From an uncultured Clostridium sp. (lineage in GTDB: Bacteria; Bacillota; Clostridia; Lachnospirales; Lachnospiraceae), in NCBI GenBank assembly GCA_934438135.1, contig CAKSBP010000014.1:7038-71037 (forward strand): a DNA stretch of 64,000 nt. The letters are read 5' to 3'. Position numbers and translations under genes: made by a program. This document shows positions 50,584-58,858 of the stretch, piece after piece. The notes below the pieces were generated by a model, which saw nothing but the letters and a program-made list of their open reading frames with translations, did not search any database and was not told the DNA's origin. Position 1 is the first letter of the stretch; the number at the start of each line of letters is the position of its first letter.

Positions 50584-53500
50584 TTATTTTTTCGCTGGTA
50601 GCACCGTTACCTTGTATTTTTTCTCTAATCCATTGGCTGAAATTGTTATAAAAGCAGTTCCCTTTCCTGCTGCAGTTATTTTTCCAGTACTGTTTACTTT
50701 TGCAATTTTGGGATTGCTGCTTTTATATGTTACTTTTTTACTTGGTCCAATAACAACAGGTTTTAACTGAATGGTATTTTTTCCTTTTACATAGATAGTA
50801 CTTGCATATTGATTAAGAGAAAGAGAAATTTTCTTAACTTCTACATTACAAATGGCTGTTCGCCCATTGGCTGTAGCTGTAATCGTTGTTTTTCCTTCTT
50901 TTATTGCTGTAAGTTTTCCTACTGCATCAACTTTAACTATACGTGTATTGTTACTCTTAAAAATCGCTTTTTTTGATACACCAGACACATCAGCAATTAA
51001 TTTATTTACTTTTTTTTCTGGAATATATAATACCATTGAAGTATGATTCAGTTTGACAGATGCAGTTTTTACCACTACTTTACAATGTGCCTTGACACCA
51101 TTTGCAGTAGCAGTAATGGTTGCTTCTCCTGCTTTTATTGCTGTTAAATTGCCGTTATGATTTACAGTAACAGTCTTGGGATTGCTGCTTTTAAATACTG
51201 CCTTCTTTTGTGCCCCGATAATCTGAACTGTTAATTTTCCTTTCTTTGTCCCCGCAGTATCCAATACCATAGATTTTGCACTTAAAACGATACTTGGTTT
51301 TGGGCTTACTGCTGGAAATGACGGTGATTTCTCGATTACTTCTACTTTTATACTTGTACTTGAACTCTTGTATATACATCCCGATGCTTCTGTGCTCGGC
51401 TGATATTCTGCACGAATGTCATAATTTCCTTTTTTCACTTCACTCCAAGTATAATGAGAACGCCCATTCTCTAATTTTTTTTCTGTCAATTTCACATTCC
51501 CGTTGTAGAATGCAATTGTTCCTGATGGTATTTCTGTATGGACTCCTTTTACTTGGGCAGCCATACTTATTTTATATTCCGATGATCCATTCTCTACTTG
51601 TGCAGTAAGAATGGTTTCTGTTTTTAAACGTTCGATGGCTGTTTTTGTGACTGCGGAAAGCGTTCCTTCTTTATCTCTTGCTTGTACTTGACATTCTATT
51701 ACATGTCCAATATCATTTGCTGATAAAACATAATTTTGTCCGTTCCCAACTACTTTACCTTGACGTTTCCATTGATAGATTACCTCTGTACTGTTTACCC
51801 CTTGCAGCATGGCATAAAGAGTTTGTCCATACTCCAGCTTTCCTTGGATAGCAACAGATCCTGTAAGTTTGGAGTTTTCTGATTTTGACCAAAATGGATA
51901 TAATAAGACAGAACAATTCTTATTATATTCTGCATTTAAATCGTATACCTTTTCTCCACCTTCTTTGAGCGACCATCCCGTTTGAACGAATCCATCCTTT
52001 GTATATAAAGCATCTTTTAGCCTTAGTCCAGTGTCATGCATCTTCTGTGCAGAATCAATTTTTCCAATGGAATCTGCCCCTGGAAGATAGGTTACGGCAT
52101 AAGACTTCGTTCCAAATGCTACTTTTACATTTATCGTAATCGATTTCGTACTGTCTTCCTCGGATCTTCCAACTACTTTTAAAACACTTTCTGCAGATTC
52201 AAAATTTCCTATTTTAAGTAACCCGCTCTGCGTGCCTATTTCAGTATCAGCAGCGCTTCCTCCTTTTACAGTCCAGAGCATGTCTCCATCTGAAAATTTC
52301 TTACCTTCTGTTTCGGCTAGAAATTGAATTTCACTTCCTCTTGCTGCTGTTAATTGAAGTTCTTCTCCAATTCCAACTGGTGCTAGTAATTTTACATTTG
52401 ATGTAGCAGGTCTTTCTGAATTTTCAGGCTGTTGTTCGTTCTCTAATCCATTACCAGTAACTTTAAATGTTATTTTTTCTTTATCCAAATTGATAACGGA
52501 AATCGTATATCCCCCGTAAGTGATAGACTCCCCTTTTGTTCTTGGTGCATCAATTCTGGTAGAATATTGTCCACCAATTACGGATAATTGAGGTGTTCCA
52601 CCACTATTGCTTGGAAATTTCCGATTCATATTTACATCACAAATAAGTAATCCAGATTTATTCAGTCCAATTGCTTTTACTGGCAGGCCAAGTGAATTAA
52701 ACAGCACTCGCTTTGCCGTATCAAAGTCGAAGCGATTTACCTTTAAATCTTCTACATATCGATATTCTAAATAGAGCCTTTTTTCATTAGGCAGTTCAAG
52801 GGTGTATGCCACTGTTCCATTTTGTTTTATATCCTTTACTGGTGGAAGTGTATATGTTCCTGCTTTTGTAATTGGTGTAATATTTTCTGCATTAAGCCAT
52901 CCTGCCGCTTCACGTTCTCGTGACGTCATAAACTGTACTACTGGTGATAAGGCTTTTGCCATGGATGACATATAATAGACAGGAGTATTGTTCCCCGAAA
53001 ATGAATATAAATCCAACAATCCAAATATATGTCCCATTTCATGAATCAATGTTGATGTATTCGAAAAAAAGGTATCTCCATTTGGTTCTTTGTAAATTCC
53101 TAACGGATTATTTTGAATCGGTGCTTGATAATATCGTTTACTTGTCAGTGTTCCTGCACTTGTTTCAATGTCGATTAAATAGTTTTCTGTCTCATATGCC
53201 CATAGTGGTGAACCCCATTCGGCTGCATATTTTGCATCAGTAGGTGAAAATAATAATGTTATACAGTCAATTGACTGATCCCCATCTGAATCCAACTTGG
53301 AAAAATCGATTTCTTCTCCAGCAAAATTTTTGAGTACAGCACCATTGGCTATCGCTTCTTTTACTTTTGCACTCCAGTCTCTTACTAATTCTACTCTTCT
53401 TAATTCCCCTTCATTGGTATATCCTTCTGGATTGTCTGCTGACTTTGGTGAATAATAACCTCTTGAATGATTGAGTTTTATGGATGAAAATCCGTCTTTC

Positions 53501-53832
53501 GCCTCAGTAAGGTACACAGTCTTTATATTTACGGTATGATTAGATACTGACTTATAATATTCCTGCACAGAATATATGGAATTATTATACGTATTCTCTA
53601 TGAGTTGAATATTAGTAGTATTATTCGCTTCTGGAATCTGGTCATTTAAATATTCATCTTCACCATCAAAGCGAACTAATACTGCCATATTATACATATC
53701 CCTTATCTCATCTGTAGTGTGAACTTTTTCTTTTTCTGCTTCTTTTGCATTAGTGATTCCTAAATCTACTTGAAATATCAGACTGAATGCAAGAATAAAT
53801 GCTAAGTATCTTCTAAAGTGTCTTTTTTTCAT
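50584..53832 (-). CDS. Large secreted M6-type metalloprotease with bacterial Ig-like repeats
   Basis: A protein of about 1082 residues. A signal peptide (KKRHFRRYLAFILAFSLIF) is followed by a peptidase domain with the zinc motif HEMGHIFGLLDLY near residue 265, the HExxHxxGxxD form of immune-inhibitor-A (M6) metalloproteases. The middle holds beta-rich modules, including an InlB-like repeat (GWSLKEGGEKVYDLNAEYN). Three Big_2 Ig-like repeats form the C-terminus, each with a KSSNPKTVTV-type core and an AGEATITATANG-type core. It ends VTVLPAKK without LPxTG or S-layer motif, so it is secreted or loosely attached. ATG 53832 has AAAGGA before it; the ATG at 53874 has none. Substrates are unknown; host proteins or mucus are possible. 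Confidence 0.85.
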   Translation of the reverse strand: MKKRHFRRYLAFILAFSLIFQVDLGITNAKEAEKEKVHTTDEIRDMYNMAVLVRFDGEDEYLNDQIPEANNTTNIQLIENTYNNSIYSVQEYYKSVSNHTVNIKTVYLTEAKDGFSSIKLNHSRGYYSPKSADNPEGYTNEGELRRVELVRDWSAKVKEAIANGAVLKNFAGEEIDFSKLDSDGDQSIDCITLLFSPTDAKYAAEWGSPLWAYETENYLIDIETSAGTLTSKRYYQAPIQNNPLGIYKEPNGDTFFSNTSTLIHEMGHIFGLLDLYSFSGNNTPVYYMSSMAKALSPVVQFMTSREREAAGWLNAENITPITKAGTYTLPPVKDIKQNGTVAYTLELPNEKRLYLEYRYVEDLKVNRFDFDTAKRVLFNSLGLPVKAIGLNKSGLLICDVNMNRKFPSNSGGTPQLSVIGGQYSTRIDAPRTKGESITYGGYTISVINLDKEKITFKVTGNGLENEQQPENSERPATSNVKLLAPVGIGEELQLTAARGSEIQFLAETEGKKFSDGDMLWTVKGGSAADTEIGTQSGLLKIGNFESAESVLKVVGRSEEDSTKSITINVKVAFGTKSYAVTYLPGADSIGKIDSAQKMHDTGLRLKDALYTKDGFVQTGWSLKEGGEKVYDLNAEYNKNCSVLLYPFWSKSENSKLTGSVAIQGKLEYGQTLYAMLQGVNSTEVIYQWKRQGKVVGNGQNYVLSANDIGHVIECQVQARDKEGTLSAVTKTAIERLKTETILTAQVENGSSEYKISMAAQVKGVHTEIPSGTIAFYNGNVKLTEKKLENGRSHYTWSEVKKGNYDIRAEYQPSTEASGCIYKSSSTSIKVEVIEKSPSFPAVSPKPSIVLSAKSMVLDTAGTKKGKLTVQIIGAQKKAVFKSSNPKTVTVNHNGNLTAIKAGEATITATANGVKAHCKVVVKTASVKLNHTSMVLYIPEKKVNKLIADVSGVSKKAIFKSNNTRIVKVDAVGKLTAIKEGKTTITATANGRTAICNVEVKKISLSLNQYASTIYVKGKNTIQLKPVVIGPSKKVTYKSSNPKIAKVNSTGKITAAGKGTAFITISANGLEKKYKVTVLPAKK

Positions 53833-54060
53833 GTTTTTTCCTTTATGTCTTATAATATTTTTAGATGGATTCATCTGATATGTATATCGGAATTTTAAAT
53901 ATTTTGTTTATATTTAAAATCATTATATTCTAAAAACTGTCACATTTAAACTAATGCAGTAGCCAGTTTTTCATTTTGTTCTTACTCTAGGTGTTTTGCT
54001 TACTGATTTTTAGTATAGTTTAACTTGTGCTGCTTACATTTTACAAGTAAAGATACATAG

Positions 54061-54103
54061 AAAAACCACCCTGGTACTTTGGTCAGTTAAAAGGGTGGTT
54101 TTT
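54061..54103. terminator. Terminator after the MATE gene
   Basis: A perfect 12-bp stem AAAAACCACCCT/AGGGTGGTTTTT (54061-54072 with 54092-54103) is symmetrical and can act on the leftward MATE gene. It isolates the protease gene, whose promoter must lie in 53833-54060. Confidence 0.9.
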
Positions 54104-54110
54104 CTAGAGC

Positions 54111-55454
54111 TTAGCTATGCTGTTTCCTAAGCATCACTCCTGCAAGTATACAGGACATAATCTCAGCGACTGGGAATGATGCCCAAATTCCGTGAAGCCC
54201 CATTATTTCCGAAAGAATATAAGCTAACGGCAGCAGGATGATGAGCTGGCGAAGCAGGGTAATGAAAAGGCTTTTTCCACCAAATCCCATGGATTCAAAA
54301 ACAGCGGAGCCGATAACGCTGACTGCCGATGGCAGAAAGCCAATAGAGATAATTCGGAGTGCCGGTACTCCCATTGCAGTCATTTCCACATCTGCATCAA
54401 AAGCGGATAGAATCAGGCTTGGGCATGACCAGAATAAAATTGTACCAATCAGCATAATGCTTCCTACAATGAGTAAGGAAATGCGGACGGCTTCTTTCTG
54501 ACGGTCATACTGTTTTGCACCATAATTATAAGCAATAATCGGACGGATTCCTTGTACCAGTCCAGTTGTTGGCATGTAGACAAAAGTCTGAAGTTTATAG
54601 TAAATTCCGAATACAGAGACTGCCAGTGAAGAAAATGAGGACAGAATACTATTTAATCCGGAAACCAAAATCGAAGGAAGTGCCATAATAAGTGTAGATG
54701 GTACTGTAATCTGGTAGATTTCTAATAAAATTTCTTTTGCTGGCGAAGCATCTGCTTCATTCTTCCAGGAAAATTCTCCTTTTCCTCCAGCCATATGGCG
54801 GCAAAATAAGAAGAGTCCTAAGAAGCACGAACACATTTGTCCGATAACGGTTGCAATTGCAGCACCGGTTACGCCCATTGCAGGAATATTTCCAACTCCA
54901 AAAATCAGGACAGGGTCTAGAATGATATTTACAAGACAGCCAACAGCCTGTAAAATCATTGGAATTTTCATTTGTCCAGTGGATTGGAACAGTTTTTCCA
55001 CAGTAATATGAAATATCTGTCCAAAGCAGAACACAATAACAATGTATCCATAGGAAAGACAATATTTCTGGATGGATGCAGAGTCTGTAAAATATCCTAT
55101 AAAGGCAGGCATAAAGAGTGAAATTAAAAGTGCGAGTAGAGCATAGTGCACTGCGGACAGAATAAAACCAAGCCGACAGGCTTTTGAAGCATTTTTTCGG
55201 TTCCCGGCACCTAAGCTTCTGGCAATGTACGAGTTAAGTCCGACGCCTGTTCCTACCGCAATGGAAAGAGTCAGATTTTGAAGCGGATAAATAATTGATA
55301 CCGCATTTAAAGCCTCTGTACTTAGTTTGGCCACAAAGATACTATCAACAATATTATACAAAGATTGTATAAACATGGATATCATTGGCGGGATTGCCAT
55401 TGACAGAATGAGTGGCAGCATTTTTTTTGTTCCCATTTCATTTTTTTGATTCAT
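54111..55454 (-). CDS. MATE-family multidrug exporter
   Basis: A 447-residue membrane protein with 12 predicted segments, matching the MATE (NorM/DinF-like) family that expels cationic drugs by sodium or proton exchange. Family features include the N-terminal LPLILSMAIPPMISMFIQSLYNIVDSIF, the internal pseudo-repeat and GTGVGLNSYIARSLGAGN. GGGAGGAAC precedes the ATG. It has its own minus-strand promoter and a strong hairpin in the leader, and lies back to back with an orphan LytTR regulator. Confidence 0.9.
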   Translation of the reverse strand: MNQKNEMGTKKMLPLILSMAIPPMISMFIQSLYNIVDSIFVAKLSTEALNAVSIIYPLQNLTLSIAVGTGVGLNSYIARSLGAGNRKNASKACRLGFILSAVHYALLALLISLFMPAFIGYFTDSASIQKYCLSYGYIVIVFCFGQIFHITVEKLFQSTGQMKIPMILQAVGCLVNIILDPVLIFGVGNIPAMGVTGAAIATVIGQMCSCFLGLFLFCRHMAGGKGEFSWKNEADASPAKEILLEIYQITVPSTLIMALPSILVSGLNSILSSFSSLAVSVFGIYYKLQTFVYMPTTGLVQGIRPIIAYNYGAKQYDRQKEAVRISLLIVGSIMLIGTILFWSCPSLILSAFDADVEMTAMGVPALRIISIGFLPSAVSVIGSAVFESMGFGGKSLFITLLRQLIILLPLAYILSEIMGLHGIWASFPVAEIMSCILAGVMLRKQHS

Positions 55455-55473
55455 AAAGTTCCTCCCACAAAAA

Positions 55474-55529
55474 GAGACTATATATCCACTATGTTTGTTA
55501 TTCAGAAAACATAGAAAATATATAGCCTC
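55474..55529 (-). repeat. Long palindrome in the MATE leader
   Basis: GAG-CTATATAT-CTATGTTT pairs with AAACATAG-ATATATAG-CTC, with small symmetrical interruptions, around a 10-base loop. It lies between the MATE promoter and its ribosome binding site, so the transcript would carry a hairpin of about 20 bp. Confidence 0.75.
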
Positions 55530-55560
55530 AAAAGCACAATCTTAATTTATTAGCTTAAAT

Positions 55561-55589
55561 AAGATAGCATAGGAGGTTTGAAATGTCAA
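55561..55589 (-). promoter_or_regulatory. Promoter of the MATE gene
   Basis: On the minus strand TTGACA (55584-55589) and TATCTT (55561-55566) are 17 bases apart. Transcription would start near 55553 and run through the palindrome. Confidence 0.75.
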
Positions 55590-55636
55590 CTAAATTTTCA
55601 AATGAGCATGAATATGTGCTATTTATGCAAGGTCTA

Positions 55637-55666
55637 TTGCAATAAAGAAAATTCTCATGCTATAAT
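55637..55666 (+). promoter_or_regulatory. Promoter of the LytTR regulator
   Basis: TTGCAA (55637-55642) and TATAAT (55661-55666) with an 18-base spacer, divergent from the MATE promoter. The following leader of about 140 bases holds a stem ACAGGCAG/CTGTCTGT (55760-55767 with 55787-55794). Confidence 0.7.
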
Positions 55667-55812
55667 TCCCAAAAGCATATTTTCTATTATTCTAAAGTAA
55701 TTCTATATTCTACTCTAATATTCATTTCAGAAAATCTATGCTTAAAATCAAACAAGAATACAGGCAGTGATTTTTGAGATGTAGTCCTGTCTGTTATAGG
55801 GAGAAACAAAAT

Positions 55813-55866
55813 ATGGAACAAAGAAGGAAAGGTGAAGGGCAAATCGATGATGCCTGTATGCAATGA
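55813..55866 (+). CDS. Small upstream reading frame (17 residues) coupled to the LytTR gene
   Basis: ATG 55813 is followed by 17 codons (MEQRRKGEGQIDDACMQ), and its TGA overlaps the regulator start as ATGA (55863-55866). A GGGAGAAAC stretch lies about 8 bases before it. The regulator has no ribosome binding site of its own, so translation of this frame may be needed to start it. The product could be only a coupling peptide. Confidence 0.45.
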   Translation: MEQRRKGEGQIDDACMQ

Positions 55867-56600
55867 TAAGAAGAACGATTAATGTTTTAATATGCGATGA
55901 TGATGAGATGAATCTGGAGATTAACCGGACTCATGTAAAGGTATTTGCTAGAAAGCTGAGAAGAAAAATAAAAATTTATGCATTTACCAGAATAAACCCG
56001 GAAATGGAAAGATTAATTAAGAACCATGAAATTGATATTGCTATTTTAGATATTGAGTTGACAAAAGGGGGGAAAGAGGGAATTGAGTTTGCAGAAGAGT
56101 TAAAGAAAGAGAATATATATTTACCAATTATATTTATTTCAAATTATGAAGAGTATAAACCAACCGCCTGTGATATTATGGTGATAGGATATTTAGAAAA
56201 GCCTGTTTATTCAGAAAAATTTGAATTTCTGTCTCGACGCTCCATTCTGGAAGCTGAAAGCAGAAAGAATAGTGAAGCTGAGAAATTCATTGGTATTTGT
56301 GTAGACAAACAGCCCAAAAAGTTAAGAATTTCAGATATTATCTGTGCCGAGAAAGTGCAGAAAAAGGTAGTGATTCATTCAAAGGCGGGAAATTTTGAAA
56401 TTCGAAGTACATTAAATGGATTTGCAGAACTTCTACCAGATAATTTTTTGAAAGTCAGCCAAAGTGTTTTGGTAAATATGGATGAAATCTGTACATTAGA
56501 TTCAGTTAGTGTTTATATGTCAACAGGAGATACTTTTACAATTGGACGTACCTATCAGAAACAAGTAAAAGCAATTTATATGAGGAAAGAAAGAAATTAA
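55863..56600 (+). CDS. Orphan LytTR-family response regulator
   Basis: A 245-residue regulator. The receiver domain has LICDDDEMN, the phospho-acceptor Asp in IAILDIELTKGG and Lys in YLEKPVY. The C-terminal LytTR domain (about 145-240) shows EKVQKKVVIHSKAGNFEIRSTLNGFAELLP and FLKVSQSVLVNMDEI. LytTR regulators often control peptide signalling, bacteriocins or virulence. No histidine kinase gene is adjacent. Divergent placement next to the MATE gene makes that pump a possible target, which is inference. Confidence 0.88.
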   Translation: MIRRTINVLICDDDEMNLEINRTHVKVFARKLRRKIKIYAFTRINPEMERLIKNHEIDIAILDIELTKGGKEGIEFAEELKKENIYLPIIFISNYEEYKPTACDIMVIGYLEKPVYSEKFEFLSRRSILEAESRKNSEAEKFIGICVDKQPKKLRISDIICAEKVQKKVVIHSKAGNFEIRSTLNGFAELLPDNFLKVSQSVLVNMDEICTLDSVSVYMSTGDTFTIGRTYQKQVKAIYMRKERN

Positions 56601-56708
56601 TTTTATCTTATAAAAAACAGAATTTTTCTGACAAATTTACAGAGAATCGGGCAGATTCTACATTTTTTCAGATTTCTACACCAAGTTCCGCAACATAAAC
56701 CAAACGTA

Positions 56709-56736
56709 TTGATTTCTAATCTAAATTGCTTATAAT
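56709..56736 (+). promoter_or_regulatory. Promoter of the DUF739 repressor transcript
   Basis: TTGATT (56709-56714) and TATAAT (56731-56736) with a 16-base spacer. The start site would fall at about 56743, exactly at the first arm of the structured leader. Confidence 0.7.
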
Positions 56737-56742
56737 AAAATC

Positions 56743-56986
56743 ATACAAAGTTTATAAAAAAAAGAAAAAATCTTTCTGGTATCAGCCCCTCAATCCTAAG
56801 TAAACTTTGTATAGAGCATTGACGAAACAGTGGCCATACTAGTTAGCAGGCCACGACATTAAGGAGAATGCAGAATTCATATATAATGCCGAAAGGCTCC
56901 CTTTTTCACTTCTTTATGAAAACCTTAATGTCCACTTACACATATTGTTAAGATATCAGTGGCTGCGTGCTTGTCTTGCAGCCACT
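56743..56986 (+). promoter_or_regulatory. Highly structured leader before the DUF739 gene
   Basis: Four perfect inverted repeats in series: ATACAAAGTTTA/TAAACTTTGTAT (56743-56754 with 56801-56812), GTGGCC/GGCCAC (56830-56835 with 56849-56854), ACATTAAGG/CCTTAATGT (56856-56864 with 56923-56931) and AGTGGCTGC/GCAGCCACT (56958-56966 with 56978-56986). No gene is seen inside. It may be a riboregulator, a small RNA, or repeated operator and terminator sites. Confidence 0.65.
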
Positions 56987-57011
56987 AGTATGAAAGAAGG
57001 AGAGATTGTTA

Positions 57012-57245
57012 ATGAGTGGAAGAAGAAAAGTTAAATATAATTACAATAAGCTGCTTGGCAAGATAAAAGAGATTTATGGAACTCAGGAGAAGTTTGCAAC
57101 TGACTTAGGAATTGGAAGAGTCTCTTTGAGTCAGCGTCTAAATAACCGTCTGGAGTTTACACAGAATGAAATTCTAATAAGCTGTGAACTGCTTCAGATA
57201 CCAGACTATCAGATACCGAATTATTTTTTTCAGGCAGTTCTATAA
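57012..57245 (+). CDS. DUF739-type phage repressor-like helix-turn-helix protein
   Basis: A 77-residue protein with the pattern YNKLLGKIKEIYGTQEKFATDLGIGRVSLSQRLNNRLEFTQNEI, then CELLQIPDYQIPNYFF. This matches the DUF739 family of small phage and mobile-element DNA-binding proteins. ATG 57012 follows GAAGGAGAG; a TTG six bases earlier is less likely. It is flanked by two near-identical hairpins, one before and one after it. No other phage gene lies next to it. Confidence 0.78.
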   Translation: MSGRRKVKYNYNKLLGKIKEIYGTQEKFATDLGIGRVSLSQRLNNRLEFTQNEILISCELLQIPDYQIPNYFFQAVL

Positions 57246-57331
57246 AGGAAACGGCGTATTGTTAAAATCAGCATTATATACAGAAAAGAGAATCCGTTAG
57301 TATCCTTTCATATAAATACATATATCATTAC

Positions 57332-57367
57332 AGTGGCTGTTTACTAGTTGTACAGCCACTTATTTTT
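57332..57367 (+). terminator. Hairpin terminator after the DUF739 gene
   Basis: AGTGGCTGT/ACAGCCACT (57332-57340 with 57352-57360) is followed by TATTTTTT. Its arms are nearly the same as those of the hairpin at 56958-56986. Confidence 0.8.
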
Positions 57368-57444
57368 TAAAGAAAAATACATAAAGAAAGATGAGGGGAG
57401 AGAATTAAAATTAAAAGATTAATATATTTCAGTAGAAAGTTTCC

Positions 57445-57479
57445 CAGGGGTTGATTCTGTCAATGAAAATCAACCCCTG
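57445..57479 (+). repeat. Perfect 12-bp inverted repeat upstream of the XRE-ABC operon
   Basis: CAGGGGTTGATT (57445-57456) and AATCAACCCCTG (57468-57479) with an 11-base centre, just upstream of the promoter at 57485. It may be an operator or a second terminator; no T run follows. Confidence 0.6.
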
Positions 57480-57484
57480 TTCCA

Positions 57485-57512
57485 TTGTTTGGAAATGAAA
57501 AGCTGGTATACT
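57485..57512 (+). promoter_or_regulatory. Promoter of the XRE-PLDc_N-ABC operon
   Basis: TTGTTT (57485-57490) and TATACT (57507-57512) with a 16-base spacer; TGG before the -10 box makes it an extended -10 site. Confidence 0.7.
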
Positions 57513-57544
57513 TATAACTAAAGAAAGAGAAGGAGGGGGCGAAG

Positions 57545-58657
57545 ATGAAGGAATTAAACATCGCAAAAGTAATTGTAGAAAACAGGAGGAAGAAAGGCCT
57601 TACTCAGGATGAACTGGCGGCCTATATGGGAGTATCCAAAGCCTCTGTTTCGAAATGGGAAACGGGACAGTGCTATCCAGACATCACATTTCTTCCTATA
57701 TTAGCAACATATTTCAACATTAGTATAGATAAATTAATTGGCTATGAACCCCAGCTGACTAAGGAGGATATTAAAAAGCTTTACGTGGAATTGGCAGAAA
57801 AGTTTGCTGAGAAACCATTTCTGGAAGTATGGGGAGAATGTCAGAAAATCGTGAAAAAGTATTATTCCTGTAGTTCACTTTTGCTGCAGATGACAGGACT
57901 TTATATAAATCATCATATGCTGGCATCGAAACCAGAGCTTGGTCAGAAAATGCTGGAAGAAGCATTGAAACTCTGTCATCGAATAAAAGAAGAAAGCAAA
58001 GAGGTTGTAGAGATTCAAGAAGCACATCATTTAGAAGGAATTATTTACTTAATGCAGGGAAAACCGACGGAAGTATTAGAACTATTCGGCGAGGAACTGC
58101 ATCCAATTTATTCAGAAGAACCTTGTATTGCTCAGGCATGGCAGATGCTTGGAAATCAGGAAAATGCTATAAAAACACTTCAGGTGGGAATTTACCAGAA
58201 TCTGCTTTTGGTTATCAATGCAATGCCGCAGCTTTTAATGCTCCATACTGGCGATCCAGATAAGATAGAGGAAATTCTGAGACGGGCCCTGGAGATGGAG
58301 AAGGTGTTTGATTTAAATCATTTGAATCCAAATGGAATGCTTCAGATTTATCTGACTGCAGCAAAAATATACGCACATCAGAGACAAACAGAGCAGGCAC
58401 TTACATACCTGAAGCGGTATGTAGAAGTTGGAAAATTCCTGTTCCCTTGTACACTTCACGGAGATGCCTATTTTGATAAACTGGATGACTGGTTTCAGGA
58501 ATTTGTTCTTGGAAGTCAGGCACCAAGAAATGAAAAAGTAATTAAACAGTCTATGATAGGGGGACTGGTTGCTACGCCGGAATTTGCTTATTTAAAAGAA
58601 GATGAGGAATTTCAGGCCCTTGTTCGTCAACTTCATTTTATTTTGGGGGTGGAATAA
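57545..58657 (+). CDS. XRE-family regulator with helical-repeat C-terminal domain
   Basis: A 370-residue protein. Residues 1-65 are a Cro/C1 helix-turn-helix (KGLTQDELAAYMGVSKASVSKWETGQCYPDITFLPILATYF). The remaining 300 residues are helical and look TPR-like (LEEALKLCHRI, HLEGIIYLMQGKPTEVLELF, AAKIYAHQRQTEQALTYLKRY). The layout recalls peptide-sensing RRNPP regulators, but XRE-plus-helical proteins of this kind are also common in Clostridia without a known peptide. It is the first gene of an operon with a PLDc_N protein and an ABC transporter, so it probably controls them. Confidence 0.82.
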   Translation: MKELNIAKVIVENRRKKGLTQDELAAYMGVSKASVSKWETGQCYPDITFLPILATYFNISIDKLIGYEPQLTKEDIKKLYVELAEKFAEKPFLEVWGECQKIVKKYYSCSSLLLQMTGLYINHHMLASKPELGQKMLEEALKLCHRIKEESKEVVEIQEAHHLEGIIYLMQGKPTEVLELFGEELHPIYSEEPCIAQAWQMLGNQENAIKTLQVGIYQNLLLVINAMPQLLMLHTGDPDKIEEILRRALEMEKVFDLNHLNPNGMLQIYLTAAKIYAHQRQTEQALTYLKRYVEVGKFLFPCTLHGDAYFDKLDDWFQEFVLGSQAPRNEKVIKQSMIGGLVATPEFAYLKEDEEFQALVRQLHFILGVE

Positions 58658-58858
58658 ATGAGTGATTTGGTGACATATCTTCCTATACTTTCTCCAATTA
58701 TTTTTGTTCAAGTGGTGCTGGCACTTACTGCATTGGTTCATGTATTGAAACATCCAGATTATCGGTTCGGAAACAAGGCAGTCTGGATACTGGTGGTACT
58801 ATTTATACAGATTATCGGGCCGGTAGTATATTTCATATTTGGAAAAGGTGAAGAATAA
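58658..58858 (+). CDS. PLDc_N-domain small membrane protein (YxlE-like)
   Basis: A 66-residue protein with two membrane helices and the PLDc_N signature (ALVHVLKHPDYRFGNKAVWILVVLFIQIIGPVVYFIFGK). It starts right at the XRE stop and its own stop overlaps the ABC ATPase start as TAATG. In Bacillus the equivalent YxlE precedes the ABC genes yxlF and yxlG and takes part in negative control of sigma-Y. The same trio occurs here without a sigma factor. Confidence 0.83.
   Translation: MSDLVTYLPILSPIIFVQVVLALTALVHVLKHPDYRFGNKAVWILVVLFIQIIGPVVYFIFGKGEE

Noticed and set aside
50854..51520. Repeated sequence in the protease gene considered as DNA repeats or CRISPR-like array
   Set aside because: The units are long, diverged and in frame; they are Ig-like protein repeats, not direct DNA repeats with spacers.
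51276..51608. Rightward frame of 110 codons inside the protease gene
   Set aside because: Antisense to the Ig-like repeats, without start signals or motifs.
55583..55645. 20-codon frame with a good GGAGG ahead of it
   Set aside because: It lies on top of the MATE promoter boxes, has no family resemblance and no promoter of its own on that strand.
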